Positions 26,489-35,172 of a stretch of DNA of 44,187 nucleotides are shown here, piece by piece. Source of the stretch: Bacteroidia bacterium (GTDB lineage Bacteria > Bacteroidota > Bacteroidia > UBA4408). The DNA is taken from the NCBI GenBank assembly GCA_023262495.1, contig JALRAS010000011.1:1-44187 (forward strand), written 5' to 3'. Positions within the stretch are counted from its first letter, which is position 1, and every line of letters begins with the position of its first letter. A program made the translations under genes and the position numbers. The notes under the pieces were generated by a model. It made no database searches, was not told where the DNA came from, and saw only the letters and a program-made list of their open reading frames with translations.

Positions 26489-28096
26489 TTGAAAAAAATT
26501 CTGACATACATTCCTTCTTCCGATTTATATTTTTTCGGGCTTATCCTGTTTGCGGCATCGCTTCCCTTGTCTAAGTTTACCATGAGTTTGGCTCAGTTTG
26601 TGATAGCCGGTAATTGGCTGCTTGAAATGAATTTCCGTCAAAAGTTTCGCATGCTTGGTCAAAATAAAACAGCTTTGATGCTCATGTCATTGTACTTTTT
26701 ACACCTGGCAGGACTCATTTACACCACAGACTTTACCTTTGCACTAAATGATTTGAGAACCAAATTGCCACTCCTGCTTTTTCCGTTTTTAATGGCCACT
26801 TCAAAGCCGCTTTCGCAGAAGCAAATCAATTATATTTTATTTTTTGTTTATGCAGCAACCATTGTTTCCTCTCTCATTTCACTCTGCATTTTTCTTGGGT
26901 TTACGGGTAAAGAAATTACCGATATCAGGCAAATTTCTCCATTGATTTCGCACATCAGACTGGCTTTGCTTGTTTGTGTTTCGGTGGGGATTGCTTGTTA
27001 TTTTTATGTTTTCCCCAAACATTTTCCCATGCAACTTAACTATCAAAAATCCATGCAGTTTTTAGCTGTCATCAGCATCGTTTGGTTAATTGTATTTCTG
27101 ATAATTTTAGAATCCTTAACAGGCATGTTGTTGATACTATCAGGAATCATTTGTTTTGCCTTCTATCAAATTTTCCGGGTATCTTCAACCTATTCAACGA
27201 GAATTAAATTTGGACTCTTTGTAATGCTTTTTTCGGGTGGCAGCTATTTGGCCCTCGACTATCTGATGAAACCTTTTCAAATAAAAGAGCAGGTGCAATA
27301 TGAAACGCTTCCACAAAAAACTGCTCAAGGAAATAAATACACGCATCACATTGATGAGAAGTTTACCGAAAATGGGCACTACTATGGCATTTTTCAGTGT
27401 GAGGAAGAATTGAGATCGGCATGGAACAAAAGAAGCAAATTGAGTTATGATGCAACCGACAACAAACAGCAAGCACTTAATTTTACCCTGATGCGTTATC
27501 TCACTTCACACGGTTTAACCAAAGATGCCGAGGGCGTTGCACAACTGAGTGAAACAGATATCAAGTTGATTGAGCAGGGCATTACCAATTATAAAATACC
27601 GTTTATGAACCCTCTTGAAAGCCGCGCTTATCAAGTGTATTGCGAATATCAGAGCTATCGTGATGGATATAATGCAAGTGGACACAGTTTAACTATGCGC
27701 CTACATTATTGGCAAGCCGCAAGTTTAATCATTAAGGAAAATTTTTTGTTTGGTGTGGGTACAGGTGACACTGAGCTTGCTTTTCAGCAGAAGTACAACG
27801 ATATTAACTCTCCCCTTAATAAAGAATGGAGACACCGTGCGCACAATCAGTACCTAACCATTATGCTTACATTTGGTTTACCCGGCATTTTATTTTTCTT
27901 GGCATGGCTTTTTGTACCCTGCCTCATTAATCGTAAAACACTGCATCCGGTTTACTATGCATTCATGTTTGTGTTTTTAATATCAATGCTTACCGAAGAC
28001 ACCCTCGAAACACAGGCGGGTGTTAGTTTTGCTGTATTTTTCAGTTGCTTGTTTTTGTTAAACACTGCTTCAAACAATCATTACAAACCTGATTGA
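26489..28096 (+). CDS. O-antigen ligase / Wzy-like membrane protein
   Basis: 535 residues, multi-pass. Starts with TTG (TTGAAAAAAATTCTG). Helices at about 14-250 and 440-530 flank a roughly 150-residue periplasmic loop (about 270-420, LRYWQ-like RLHYWQAASLIIKENFLFGVGTG). The Wzy_C/O-antigen ligase signature is GVGTGDTEL followed by WRHRAHNQYLTIMLTFGLPGILFFL. Members join or polymerise surface glycans in the outer face of the inner membrane. The loop is longer than in enterobacterial WaaL but similar loops are common in Bacteroidota members. The 3' end overlaps the sigma factor gene by 16 nt, tail to tail. Confidence 0.88.
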   Translation: MKKILTYIPSSDLYFFGLILFAASLPLSKFTMSLAQFVIAGNWLLEMNFRQKFRMLGQNKTALMLMSLYFLHLAGLIYTTDFTFALNDLRTKLPLLLFPFLMATSKPLSQKQINYILFFVYAATIVSSLISLCIFLGFTGKEITDIRQISPLISHIRLALLVCVSVGIACYFYVFPKHFPMQLNYQKSMQFLAVISIVWLIVFLIILESLTGMLLILSGIICFAFYQIFRVSSTYSTRIKFGLFVMLFSGGSYLALDYLMKPFQIKEQVQYETLPQKTAQGNKYTHHIDEKFTENGHYYGIFQCEEELRSAWNKRSKLSYDATDNKQQALNFTLMRYLTSHGLTKDAEGVAQLSETDIKLIEQGITNYKIPFMNPLESRAYQVYCEYQSYRDGYNASGHSLTMRLHYWQAASLIIKENFLFGVGTGDTELAFQQKYNDINSPLNKEWRHRAHNQYLTIMLTFGLPGILFFLAWLFVPCLINRKTLHPVYYAFMFVFLISMLTEDTLETQAGVSFAVFFSCLFLLNTASNNHYKPD

Positions 28097-28692
28097 CTGC
28101 TTTTAAGAATGTTGTAAAGTAAGTCTCGTGCCCTAAATAATTGTGCCTTTACTGTGCCTAGTGGCAAGTCTAGTTTGGCTGATATTTCTTCGTAAGATAA
28201 TTCGTCAAAATAGCGCATCTCCACCAAGGTTCTATATTTGGGTTTTAATTTCTCAACCACCTCGCGCATCAGCACACTCTTTTGTTTTTTAATAAAGTTT
28301 TCTTCCGGGTCAAGACTTGGTGCTTTGATGTCGAGAGAAACCTCCCCACCTTCATCATTCTCAAATGGCTTATCAATGGAGACAGTGGCGTTATTTTTCT
28401 TCTTACGGATAAAATCAATACAGTTATTGGTGGCAATTTTAAACAGCCAAGTACTAAAAGCAAAATTAGGGGTATACTGCGAAAGTCGGCTAAAGGCTTT
28501 ACCAAATGCTTCAATAGTTAAATCATCGGCATCGTCTTTATTATTCACCATTTTAAGCAACATAAAATATACCGACTCTTTGTATCTCCCCATCAACTCC
28601 GCATAGGCGCGCTGATCTCCATGCTCAACAGCCAATAGCACAAGTTTATAATCGTGCTGCGCCTTCTCGGTTAAATTGTGACCTACTTCCAT
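28081..28692 (-). CDS. Sigma-70 family (ECF-type) RNA polymerase sigma factor
   Basis: 203 residues. Region 2 includes MLLKMVNNKDDADDLTIEAFGKAF and FAFSTWLFKIATNNCIDFIRKKK. An acidic linker (KPFENDEGGEVSLDIKAPSLDPEENF) is followed by region 4, LKPKYRTLVEMRYFDELSYEEIS and AKLDLPLGTVKAQLFRARDLL. Region 3 is missing, as in ECF sigmas. No anti-sigma factor gene is next to it. It sits downstream of a glycosyltransferase gene, overlapping its 3' end by 10 nt, so it is co-transcribed with it. Confidence 0.94.
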   Translation of the reverse strand: MEVGHNLTEKAQHDYKLVLLAVEHGDQRAYAELMGRYKESVYFMLLKMVNNKDDADDLTIEAFGKAFSRLSQYTPNFAFSTWLFKIATNNCIDFIRKKKNNATVSIDKPFENDEGGEVSLDIKAPSLDPEENFIKKQKSVLMREVVEKLKPKYRTLVEMRYFDELSYEEISAKLDLPLGTVKAQLFRARDLLYNILKSSQSGL

Positions 28693-29801
28693 TTATGTTT
28701 TTTTACAAAAAAGTTACCAATGTATATAATCGGATATAAAAACAAAAGAATTATTTCAATGAATGGAGTAAAAATCAATAAATCTGCTTCCTTCATTAAA
28801 CGCATCCCTTTACGTAAAATGATAAGTTGGGTGACAATTTTTAAGCCAAAAATTTCTAAAATTATTAACAAATTAAAGGAGCTAAAAAGCAAAGCAATGA
28901 AGCTGAGGTAAAAAAGATACTGCGATAGTGCCGCAAGACCAAGCCATGTTTTATGAGATGTTTTGTAATGTTTTGCCGTGGTCAAATGCCTTCTTTTTTG
29001 CTTAATCCATGCGCTAAGACTTGCTTTTGGATCGCTGTAAGTAAAAGAATCAGGGTGTAACTCTACCGCTACATTTTGCCTGTTGGCCACCTTATTGATG
29101 AATAAATCATCATCTCCTGACTGAATGTGATATTGAGAGGCAAACCCTTTGTTTCTGAAAAACAAAGTTTTGGTGTAGGCAAGATTTCTGCCAATGCCCA
29201 TATAAGTTTTTCCGGCTAAGGAGAAGGAGAGATATTGCAATCCAATAAAAAAAGTATCGAATCGAATGACCTTGTTGAGCAGGCCACCGGTTTTTTTATA
29301 CGGGCCGTAACCCAGTATAATTTCTTTGCTGTCGCTAAAGTTTCTTACCATGCTTGCAATCCAGCGCTTGTCGCCCGGAATGCAGTCGGCATCGGTAAGC
29401 AATAAATGTTCGTATTTTGCCCCTTTAATTCCAAGTGTTAAAGCCAATTTTTTGTCATGCGCCTTAATGTCATCCTCATTCAGTTCAACCACATGCAGAT
29501 TAGGATATTTCTTTTCAAACTCTTCCAGGATATCACTAGATTCATCCACTGAACAGTCATTTACCACCACAATTTGAAACTCAGGGTAATCTTGCTGAAA
29601 AAACAAAGGAATGCTTTTATGTAGTTTTAAAGCTTCGTTTTTGGCGCAAATCACCACCGAAACAGGCGGCTGCGTATGATAATTATCCTTTGGTTTAAAC
29701 CAAGCCACCCTTGCATAAAAATACAGGTAGTAAAACAGTTGAACCGCTGATGCAAAAACAAAAACCCCGAATACTATTTCTGATATGTGTATATCAACCA
29801 T
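28683..29801 (-). CDS. Family 2 glycosyltransferase with membrane helices
   Basis: 372 residues. N-terminal helix (IVFGVFVFASAVQLFYYLYFYA), then a GT-A domain: PPVSVVICAKNEALKLHKSI, FQIVVVNDCSVDES, TDADCIPGDKRW (DxD metal site), and QSGDDDLFINK with a QKRRH segment in place of the QxxRW motif. Two or three TM helices close the protein. The family uses nucleotide-sugars and acts at the inner membrane. It is the first gene of the GT2-sigma pair. Confidence 0.94.
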   Translation of the reverse strand: MVDIHISEIVFGVFVFASAVQLFYYLYFYARVAWFKPKDNYHTQPPVSVVICAKNEALKLHKSIPLFFQQDYPEFQIVVVNDCSVDESSDILEEFEKKYPNLHVVELNEDDIKAHDKKLALTLGIKGAKYEHLLLTDADCIPGDKRWIASMVRNFSDSKEIILGYGPYKKTGGLLNKVIRFDTFFIGLQYLSFSLAGKTYMGIGRNLAYTKTLFFRNKGFASQYHIQSGDDDLFINKVANRQNVAVELHPDSFTYSDPKASLSAWIKQKRRHLTTAKHYKTSHKTWLGLAALSQYLFYLSFIALLFSSFNLLIILEIFGLKIVTQLIILRKGMRLMKEADLLIFTPFIEIILLFLYPIIYIGNFFVKKHKWK

Positions 29802-29821
29802 AAATAAAACACCTTAGCTTG

Positions 29822-29829
29822 CAAAGGTA
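29822..29829 (-). promoter_or_regulatory. -7 box TACCTTTG before the GT2 gene
   Basis: Minus-strand TACCTTTG, full consensus, ending 20 nt before the ATG at 29801. No TTG at the -33 distance. Confidence 0.4.
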
Positions 29830-30194
29830 AAAAGGCCGTTTTGCTTATTTTGTACTTGTAATTATTTAGTTTAAACAAAGTAATTAACATTGTTAGTTAA
29901 TGCACAAAAAACCCGAATTCGTCCTCGTTTGCCCCAGAACTCGTCATCGTTTGCAACGAGAACGCACAACATATACGTTTACAACGCATCAAACACCTTC
30001 CGCTTCAACGCCTGCTTAATTTTCATTCAAACAATCATGATAACATAATACCAATCAGAATTGAGCTTAACTAAAATGTAAATGTGATCCATTAGGTATT
30101 TCAAAATGGGATGATCATTTTAGAAGAAATAACACCCGACAATGTCAATCAAATCAAATTGAGTTAAAAAATTGCTTTCTTTTGCACTTGTTTT
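29830..30194. other. 365-nt intergenic stretch with short repeated CGTTTGC motifs and an imperfect hairpin
   Basis: No ORF with coding character on either strand. CGTCCTCGTTTGC (29920-29932) and CGTCATCGTTTGC (29942-29954) are 13-mers differing at one base, 22 nt apart. A third related core, CGTTTACAACG, lies at 29976-29986. The second copy also folds as CGT-cat-CGTT-tgc-AACG-aga-ACG. The segment is richer in CG than its flanks. It may be a remnant of a dispersed repeat or a regulatory element. The plus-strand promoter of the lipoprotein at 30195 should also be here. TTCTTTTG at 30177-30184 is one base off the -7 consensus, 10 nt before the ATG. Confidence 0.4.
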
Positions 30195-31883
30195 ATGACC
30201 ATAATAAGCCAAGCCATAACAAGATTATTTGATTTTCGATTGCTTTTGTTGGCATCCCTCTTCCTGTTTGCATCTTGTGCTCAGGTGGTGCGACCAACAG
30301 GAGGTATCACCGATAGTAAGCCCCCGGTGGTGCTTAATTATTTTCCGGAGAATAAAACAAGCAACTTCCATTTAAATAGCTTTACCATGAAGTTTGACGA
30401 GTACTTTGTAGTTAAGGATATCAATAAACAGTGGATTATTTCTCCGCCTTTGAAGGCCGCACCTGATTATAAAATAAAGGGTAAAACATTAATAGTTTCT
30501 TTCACCGATACACTTAAAGAAAATACAACCTATAACTTCAATTTTGGGAAATCGCTTGCAGATGTCAACGAAGGAAACGAACTATTGGGCCTCAGTTATA
30601 TTTTCAGCACAGGGAGTTACATTGATTCGCTGAAACTCAGCGGGAGTGTTTTTCAAGCGCTTAACAACAATAAAGAAAAAGAGGTACTGGTAATGCTTTA
30701 TGAGGAAAATAGATGTGCAGAAGATTCATTTCCGTATAAAATTTTACCCGACTATTTTGCCATTAGCGATGCAAGCGGTAACTATACAATCAACTATATC
30801 AAGCCCGGAAAATATCGTGCAATAGCCCTCAAGGATGCCAATAGCAACTACCTATTCGATAGTTTTGAGGAGCCCGTTGGCTTTTGCGATTCGGTAATTA
30901 AGCTCGATAAAAATGCAACGCTCGATTTCAGTATTTTCAAGGAAATAGAAGAAAAAACCTATTTGAAAAATAAATTCAATAGCGAATATGCTTGCTTTAC
31001 AGTGATTGTAAACAAGCCCTTATCTCAACTTGCCGTGATGCCTTTGCATGCCATTAAGAGTGATGATTGGGCTATTGTTGAAAGCAATACATCAAAAGAT
31101 ACCATTCAAATTTATCTCACCGATTTTTCTTTAGATTCCATTAAATTGGCGATTGTCAATAATGCATTGCCTATTGATACGGTTGAGTTTCCGGTGTTGC
31201 CACGCGAAAAGTTTACAGGCAAAAATAAACGCGCCATTGAATCCAAGTTGCTGATTAAATCAACTCCTATGGCAGGAGGCGAAAAAGATTTGAATGTGCC
31301 GCTAACACTATCCTGTAATCATCCTGTGAAGCAGGTTCATGCCGACAGTATTGTATTGCAAATGAGGAAAAAATTATTACCCTTTACACTAAAAAAAACG
31401 GATGAAGTTGGAAAGAAATACCAATTAGATTGCACCCTATCTAACGACAGTAGCTACCAACTTTTGATAAAGCCGGGCGCATTTATTGATTGTTTTGGCA
31501 ACAAAAATGATACCCTGCGCGTGTCATTCCGCGTGCCATCTATTGAAACTACAGGTAATTTGTACCTTACCTTAAGTACCGACAGCTCAGCAAAACTGCT
31601 TGATTTCAAAAAAAATCATTACCTATTACAATTGCTCAACGAAAAGGGAGAAGCCCTCAACACTCAAAAAGTGGAAAAATTTGGCACCTTCAACTACCTA
31701 CAAATGAAACCCGGAAACTATAAAGCCCAACTGATTATTGACCATAACAAAAATGGAAAATGGGACACCGGAAAATACCTTCACAAGCAACAGGCCGAAA
31801 CGATTATTTTTATGAGCGGCAGTATCAATCTGCGCGCCAATTGGGATGTAGAGGAAGATTGGAAAATTTCAAGTGTTAAGTGA
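30195..31883 (+). CDS. Lipoprotein with N-terminal Big_5 Ig-like domain, conserved in Bacteroidota
   Basis: 562 residues. Signal peptide with lipobox FASC (Cys28). The segment after it (PTGGITDSKPPVVLNYFPENKT, then FTMKFDEYFVVKD and TYNFNFGKSLADVNEGN) is the Big_5/SbsA-like Ig domain. Later parts resemble carboxypeptidase-regulatory-like strands (GNYTINYIKPGKYRAIALKD) and a repeat of that pattern near the C-terminus (MKPGNYKAQLIIDHNKNGKWD). Exact function is unknown. An envelope-structural or surface role is likely. It lies 117 nt upstream of bamD. Confidence 0.82.
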   Translation: MTIISQAITRLFDFRLLLLASLFLFASCAQVVRPTGGITDSKPPVVLNYFPENKTSNFHLNSFTMKFDEYFVVKDINKQWIISPPLKAAPDYKIKGKTLIVSFTDTLKENTTYNFNFGKSLADVNEGNELLGLSYIFSTGSYIDSLKLSGSVFQALNNNKEKEVLVMLYEENRCAEDSFPYKILPDYFAISDASGNYTINYIKPGKYRAIALKDANSNYLFDSFEEPVGFCDSVIKLDKNATLDFSIFKEIEEKTYLKNKFNSEYACFTVIVNKPLSQLAVMPLHAIKSDDWAIVESNTSKDTIQIYLTDFSLDSIKLAIVNNALPIDTVEFPVLPREKFTGKNKRAIESKLLIKSTPMAGGEKDLNVPLTLSCNHPVKQVHADSIVLQMRKKLLPFTLKKTDEVGKKYQLDCTLSNDSSYQLLIKPGAFIDCFGNKNDTLRVSFRVPSIETTGNLYLTLSTDSSAKLLDFKKNHYLLQLLNEKGEALNTQKVEKFGTFNYLQMKPGNYKAQLIIDHNKNGKWDTGKYLHKQQAETIIFMSGSINLRANWDVEEDWKISSVK

Positions 31884-31961
31884 TTATTATTCCCAAAACG
31901 CGGCAAACCCGAAGCTGTGATTGATAATTTGCAGCTAAATTTTACAAATCATACATCGGTA

Positions 31962-31994
31962 TTGTCACAGATATGCCTATTTTTTATATCTTTG
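31962..31994 (+). promoter_or_regulatory. Promoter of bamD: TTG-N22-TATCTTTG
   Basis: TTG at 31962-31964 and TATCTTTG at 31987-31994, 22 nt apart. The -7 box ends 6 nt before the ATG at 32001, so the transcript would be leaderless or nearly so. It also lies downstream of the track start at 31917, which rules that start out. Confidence 0.6.
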
Positions 31995-32000
31995 CAAGCT

Positions 32001-32825
32001 ATGCTCAAAAAGAATCAAATAGTTGTGCTGTTGATTGCTGTGGGAACCTTGTTGTTTTCCTGCAAAGGAAGCTATCAACGATTGCTGAAAAGCTCCAATT
32101 ATGAATTGAAGTATCAGAGGGCCATTGAGTATTACGAAAAGAAAGATTATGTAAGGGCACTGCCGCTTATGGAAGAGTTGGTAACCGTAATGAGAGGAAC
32201 TGCCAGAGCGGAAAGAATTCACTACTATTTTGCACAAACCAATTACGCGCTCGAAGATTATTTGTTGGCCAGTTACCATTTCAAAGATTTTGCACGCACT
32301 TATCCGCAAAGTCAGTGGGTTGAAGAAGCCACCTATCTCAGTGCTTATTGCTTTTACCTTACATCTCCACCGTATAGTCTCGATCAGTCAAATACCATCA
32401 GCGCCATTCAAGAGATGCAAATTTTTATCAATCTGTACCCGCAAAGCAAGCATTTGCCCGATTGCAACAGCATTATCGACAAGCTGCGCTTAAAGCTCGA
32501 GAATAAAGCGTTCGATATCAGCAAACTATATTACAATACGGCCAATTATCAAGCCGCTATTGTGGCTTTTACCAATTTTTTAAAAGACTTTCCCGATAGC
32601 AAATACCGTGAAGAAGCCGGCTTTTTGCAAATAAAATCCGCTCACCTTTTGGCTATTAATAGTGTTGAATCTAAAATGCCTGAGCGGCTTAAAAACACAC
32701 AGGATTTATGTCAGAAGTACATTGATACTTTCCCGAAAGGAAAATTTCATGATGCTGCTGTCAATATTCTTGAAACCTCGAATAAAATATCAATTAAAAG
32801 CAAAAAACAATCATCAATAAATTAA
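32001..32825 (+). CDS. bamD: Outer membrane protein assembly factor BamD
   Basis: The track ORF begins at 31917, but the ATG at 32001 opens a lipoprotein signal (MLKKNQIVVLLIAVGTLLFSCKGS, lipobox LFSC). 274 residues with TPR-like helical repeats (YEKKDYVRALPLMEELV, ALEDYLLASYHFKDFARTYPQS, YNTANYQAAIVAFTNFLKDFPDS), the BamD pattern. It inserts beta-barrel proteins with BamA (known). First gene of an operon with the omega-like subunit (3 nt gap) and coaBC, an order I recall as recurrent in Bacteroidota. Confidence 0.93.
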   Translation: MLKKNQIVVLLIAVGTLLFSCKGSYQRLLKSSNYELKYQRAIEYYEKKDYVRALPLMEELVTVMRGTARAERIHYYFAQTNYALEDYLLASYHFKDFARTYPQSQWVEEATYLSAYCFYLTSPPYSLDQSNTISAIQEMQIFINLYPQSKHLPDCNSIIDKLRLKLENKAFDISKLYYNTANYQAAIVAFTNFLKDFPDSKYREEAGFLQIKSAHLLAINSVESKMPERLKNTQDLCQKYIDTFPKGKFHDAAVNILETSNKISIKSKKQSSIN

Positions 32826-32828
32826 ATC

Positions 32829-33149
32829 ATGAACTACAAAAAAGTAAACGCAGAGAATACAACTATTACACGCGATTTGCGCGACATTGACGCCAAAACA
32901 GGTAATTTGTATGAGTCATTAACCATTATTGCTAAGCGTTCTAACCAAATTGCAGCCGATATGAAAGAAGAGTTGTCGAATAAATTGAGCGAGTTTGCCT
33001 CAACATCCGATAACTTGGAAGAGATATTCGAAAATCGTGAGCAAATTGAAATTTCTAAGCACTACGAAAAACTTCCCAAACCGGTTTTGATAGCTGTTCA
33101 GGAGTTTATGGAAGATAAAATTTATTACCGCAAGCCGGAAGCTGAATAA
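32829..33149 (+). CDS. RNA polymerase omega-like subunit (Bacteroidota type)
   Basis: 106 residues. NLYESLTIIAKRSNQIAADMKEELSNKL is the helical core of Rpb6/omega-like proteins in this phylum, and the gene sits between bamD and coaBC. It would support RNA polymerase assembly. Starts with ATG 3 nt after the bamD stop, so it is part of that transcript. Sequence resemblance to enterobacterial RpoZ is weak, so the call relies on the conserved position and the KRSNQIA segment. Confidence 0.8.
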   Translation: MNYKKVNAENTTITRDLRDIDAKTGNLYESLTIIAKRSNQIAADMKEELSNKLSEFASTSDNLEEIFENREQIEISKHYEKLPKPVLIAVQEFMEDKIYYRKPEAE

Positions 33150-33179
33150 TTACCTAAATTCTGCTAATTAATAAAACGA

Positions 33180-33212
33180 AATATCCGAAGTGAAGAGTAC
33201 GCTTCGGATATT
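33180..33212 (+). terminator. Hairpin between the omega-like gene and coaBC
   Basis: An 11-bp perfect stem (AATATCCGAAG / CTTCGGATATT) around an 11-nt loop, 31 nt after the omega-like stop and 18 nt before coaBC. The tract after it (GTTGTTTC) is only moderately T-rich, so it may be a weak terminator, an attenuator or an RNA processing site. Confidence 0.5.
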
Positions 33213-33230
33213 GTTGTTTCATATCGTAAA

Positions 33231-34421
33231 ATGAAAGGCAAAAGAATTTTACTGGGAATAAGTGGGGGCATTGCGGCTTATAAATGCTGCACATTGGTGC
33301 GCTTGCTCGTTAAGCAAGGGGCATCGGTGCAGGTATTGATGACGCCTGATGCAGCTGATTTTGTGAGTCCTTTAACCTTATCGGTGCTTTCAAAAAATCC
33401 GGTACATGCCAATTTTAAAAACAACAATCATGAATGGAACAATCATGTTGAGCTGGCTTTGAATGCCGACCTCATGATCATTGCTCCCGCAACAGCCAAT
33501 ACCATTGGTAAAATGGCACACGGTATTTGCGACAACCTCTTATTGGCCACCTATTTTAGTGCCAAGTGTACAGTAATGTTTGCACCGGCTATGGATTTAG
33601 ACATGCATGCGCACAAGGCCATACAAAACAATATCAACACGTTAACAGGATATGGTAATTATATCATACCTGCCGAAAGTGGTGAATTGGCCAGCGGACT
33701 CAGCGGAACAGGCCGTATGGCAGAGCCCGAAACAATAGCTGCACACATCGAAAGCTATTTCAAAAAAAAAAATACTTTAAAGGGTAAACAAGTACTCATT
33801 ACTGCGGGCCCTACCTATGAAGCCATCGATCCCGTTAGGTTTATAGGAAATCACTCCACAGGAAAAATGGGTCTTTCGTTGGCAACTGCTTTTGCCGAAG
33901 AGGGTGCCAATGTGGTGCTCATTTGTGGTCCCGGAGTGCAGCAAATTGCGCTTCCAAAAAACATCACACGTATTGATGTAGTGGCTGCCGCTCAAATGCA
34001 TGAGGCCTGCTTGAAGCATTTCAAGCAATCAGATATTACCGTCATGTCTGCCGCTGTTGCCGATTACCGCCCGGCTGAAATGGCAAGCAGTAAAATCAAA
34101 AAGAAGAGCAATGGGCTCGATTTAACTTTGGTTAAAAATCCCGATATTCTGCACGACTTGGGAACCAAGAAAAGTGCCAAACAGTTGCTGATTGGTTTTG
34201 CACTCGAAACCGATAATGAGAGGCAGCATGCAGCTGAAAAACTTAAACGTAAAAATCTTGACATGATTGTGCTCAACTCCCTTAACGACAAAGGAGCAGG
34301 GTTTGGTACCGATACCAACAAGGTTACCTTACTTTTTAAAAGCAAGAGAACAAAGGCACTTCCACTGATGAGCAAGTTGGATGTGGCCACCGAAATTGTT
34401 AAAGAAGTTATATCAATGTGA
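33231..34421 (+). CDS. coaBC: Bifunctional phosphopantothenoylcysteine decarboxylase / phosphopantothenate-cysteine ligase
   Basis: 396 residues. The CoaC flavoprotein half (ISGGIAAYKCCTLVRLL, LMIIAPATANTIGKMAHGICD, FAPAMDLDMH, SGLSGTGRMAEPE) ends near 180. The CoaB half follows: VLITAGPTYEAIDPVRFIGNHSTGKMG, AAVADYRPAE and KKKSNGLDLTLVKNPDIL. The two-domain protein adds cysteine to 4'-phosphopantothenate and decarboxylates the product, two steps of coenzyme A synthesis. It follows the bamD and omega-like genes after the hairpin and converges with the WbqC-like gene. Confidence 0.97.
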   Translation: MKGKRILLGISGGIAAYKCCTLVRLLVKQGASVQVLMTPDAADFVSPLTLSVLSKNPVHANFKNNNHEWNNHVELALNADLMIIAPATANTIGKMAHGICDNLLLATYFSAKCTVMFAPAMDLDMHAHKAIQNNINTLTGYGNYIIPAESGELASGLSGTGRMAEPETIAAHIESYFKKKNTLKGKQVLITAGPTYEAIDPVRFIGNHSTGKMGLSLATAFAEEGANVVLICGPGVQQIALPKNITRIDVVAAAQMHEACLKHFKQSDITVMSAAVADYRPAEMASSKIKKKSNGLDLTLVKNPDILHDLGTKKSAKQLLIGFALETDNERQHAAEKLKRKNLDMIVLNSLNDKGAGFGTDTNKVTLLFKSKRTKALPLMSKLDVATEIVKEVISM

Positions 34422-34473
34422 TTGAGTTACAGCTGTTTTAGCGGTTTCGCCTTAAAAGATGCGGAATGTGAGT

Positions 34474-35172
34474 TCAACCGTTATGATGGCTAAGCATGCG
34501 CGCAATATCTTCTAAGCCAACATTAAACAATAAATCTATCACCGATAATTGCGCCACAAACCCTTCACCTATTTGATTATAGGTGGGCATTTCAAATGAT
34601 TGATAAGTCATATTTATTTCATGATGGGCAAATAATGCTTCATCATTGTATTTTTTAGCACCTTGTCCCGATAGGTAAGTATTGCCTCCCACTTGTTTTA
34701 CCAGGTCAATATTGCGTTCGTTTTTATGAAGTTGATTGTTGCTCAATGCTGATGCAACCATGAGTTTCGTATGAATTCCTAGTTGATTGCAAATGCTTTT
34801 AATGATAGCCATATTCATCAAACTTAAATTATCGTATCGCATCATTAACAACGACTCCAATAAAGGAAACATTTGCTCGAAATATGGCGCTTTACGATAA
34901 GCATCGGTTATTTTATTTAAGTGCTCCTTTTGCCATTGTTGAGCATAATCCGGAACCGACTCATTATAGCTGCTGTGCATGCCTTTCAACCTTTTCAGCG
35001 GCACTGTAAGCAATACCTTGCTGCCATCTTTCCCTTTAATATAATTCTTGTTGGCAAGTCCCTTTCCGGGAATTTGCACATGGTCTAAAAAAATAAATAC
35101 ATCAGCCATTTTCATCTTGTGAAAATAACCTAACCAAGGTAAATAATTGGGTTGATGTATCGCAACAATCAC
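34474..35172 (-). CDS. WbqC-like family protein
   Basis: 232 residues. The N-terminus IVAIHQPNYLPWLGYFHKM is diagnostic of the WbqC-like family, whose members sit in O-antigen and lipopolysaccharide loci. Other family parts: DHVQIPGKGLANKNYIKGKDG, KSICNQLGIHTKLM and YLSGQGAKKYND. Starts with GTG, overlapping the stop of the upstream acetyltransferase (GTGA). The biochemical role of the family is not settled. Its partners (acetyltransferase, deacetylase) suggest modification of a surface sugar. Confidence 0.92.
   Translation of the reverse strand: MIVAIHQPNYLPWLGYFHKMKMADVFIFLDHVQIPGKGLANKNYIKGKDGSKVLLTVPLKRLKGMHSSYNESVPDYAQQWQKEHLNKITDAYRKAPYFEQMFPLLESLLMMRYDNLSLMNMAIIKSICNQLGIHTKLMVASALSNNQLHKNERNIDLVKQVGGNTYLSGQGAKKYNDEALFAHHEINMTYQSFEMPTYNQIGEGFVAQLSVIDLLFNVGLEDIARMLSHHNG

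Noticed and set aside
31884-32000. Extended N-terminus of bamD from 31917
   Set aside because: The -7 promoter box lies inside this segment and the lipoprotein signal begins only at 32001.
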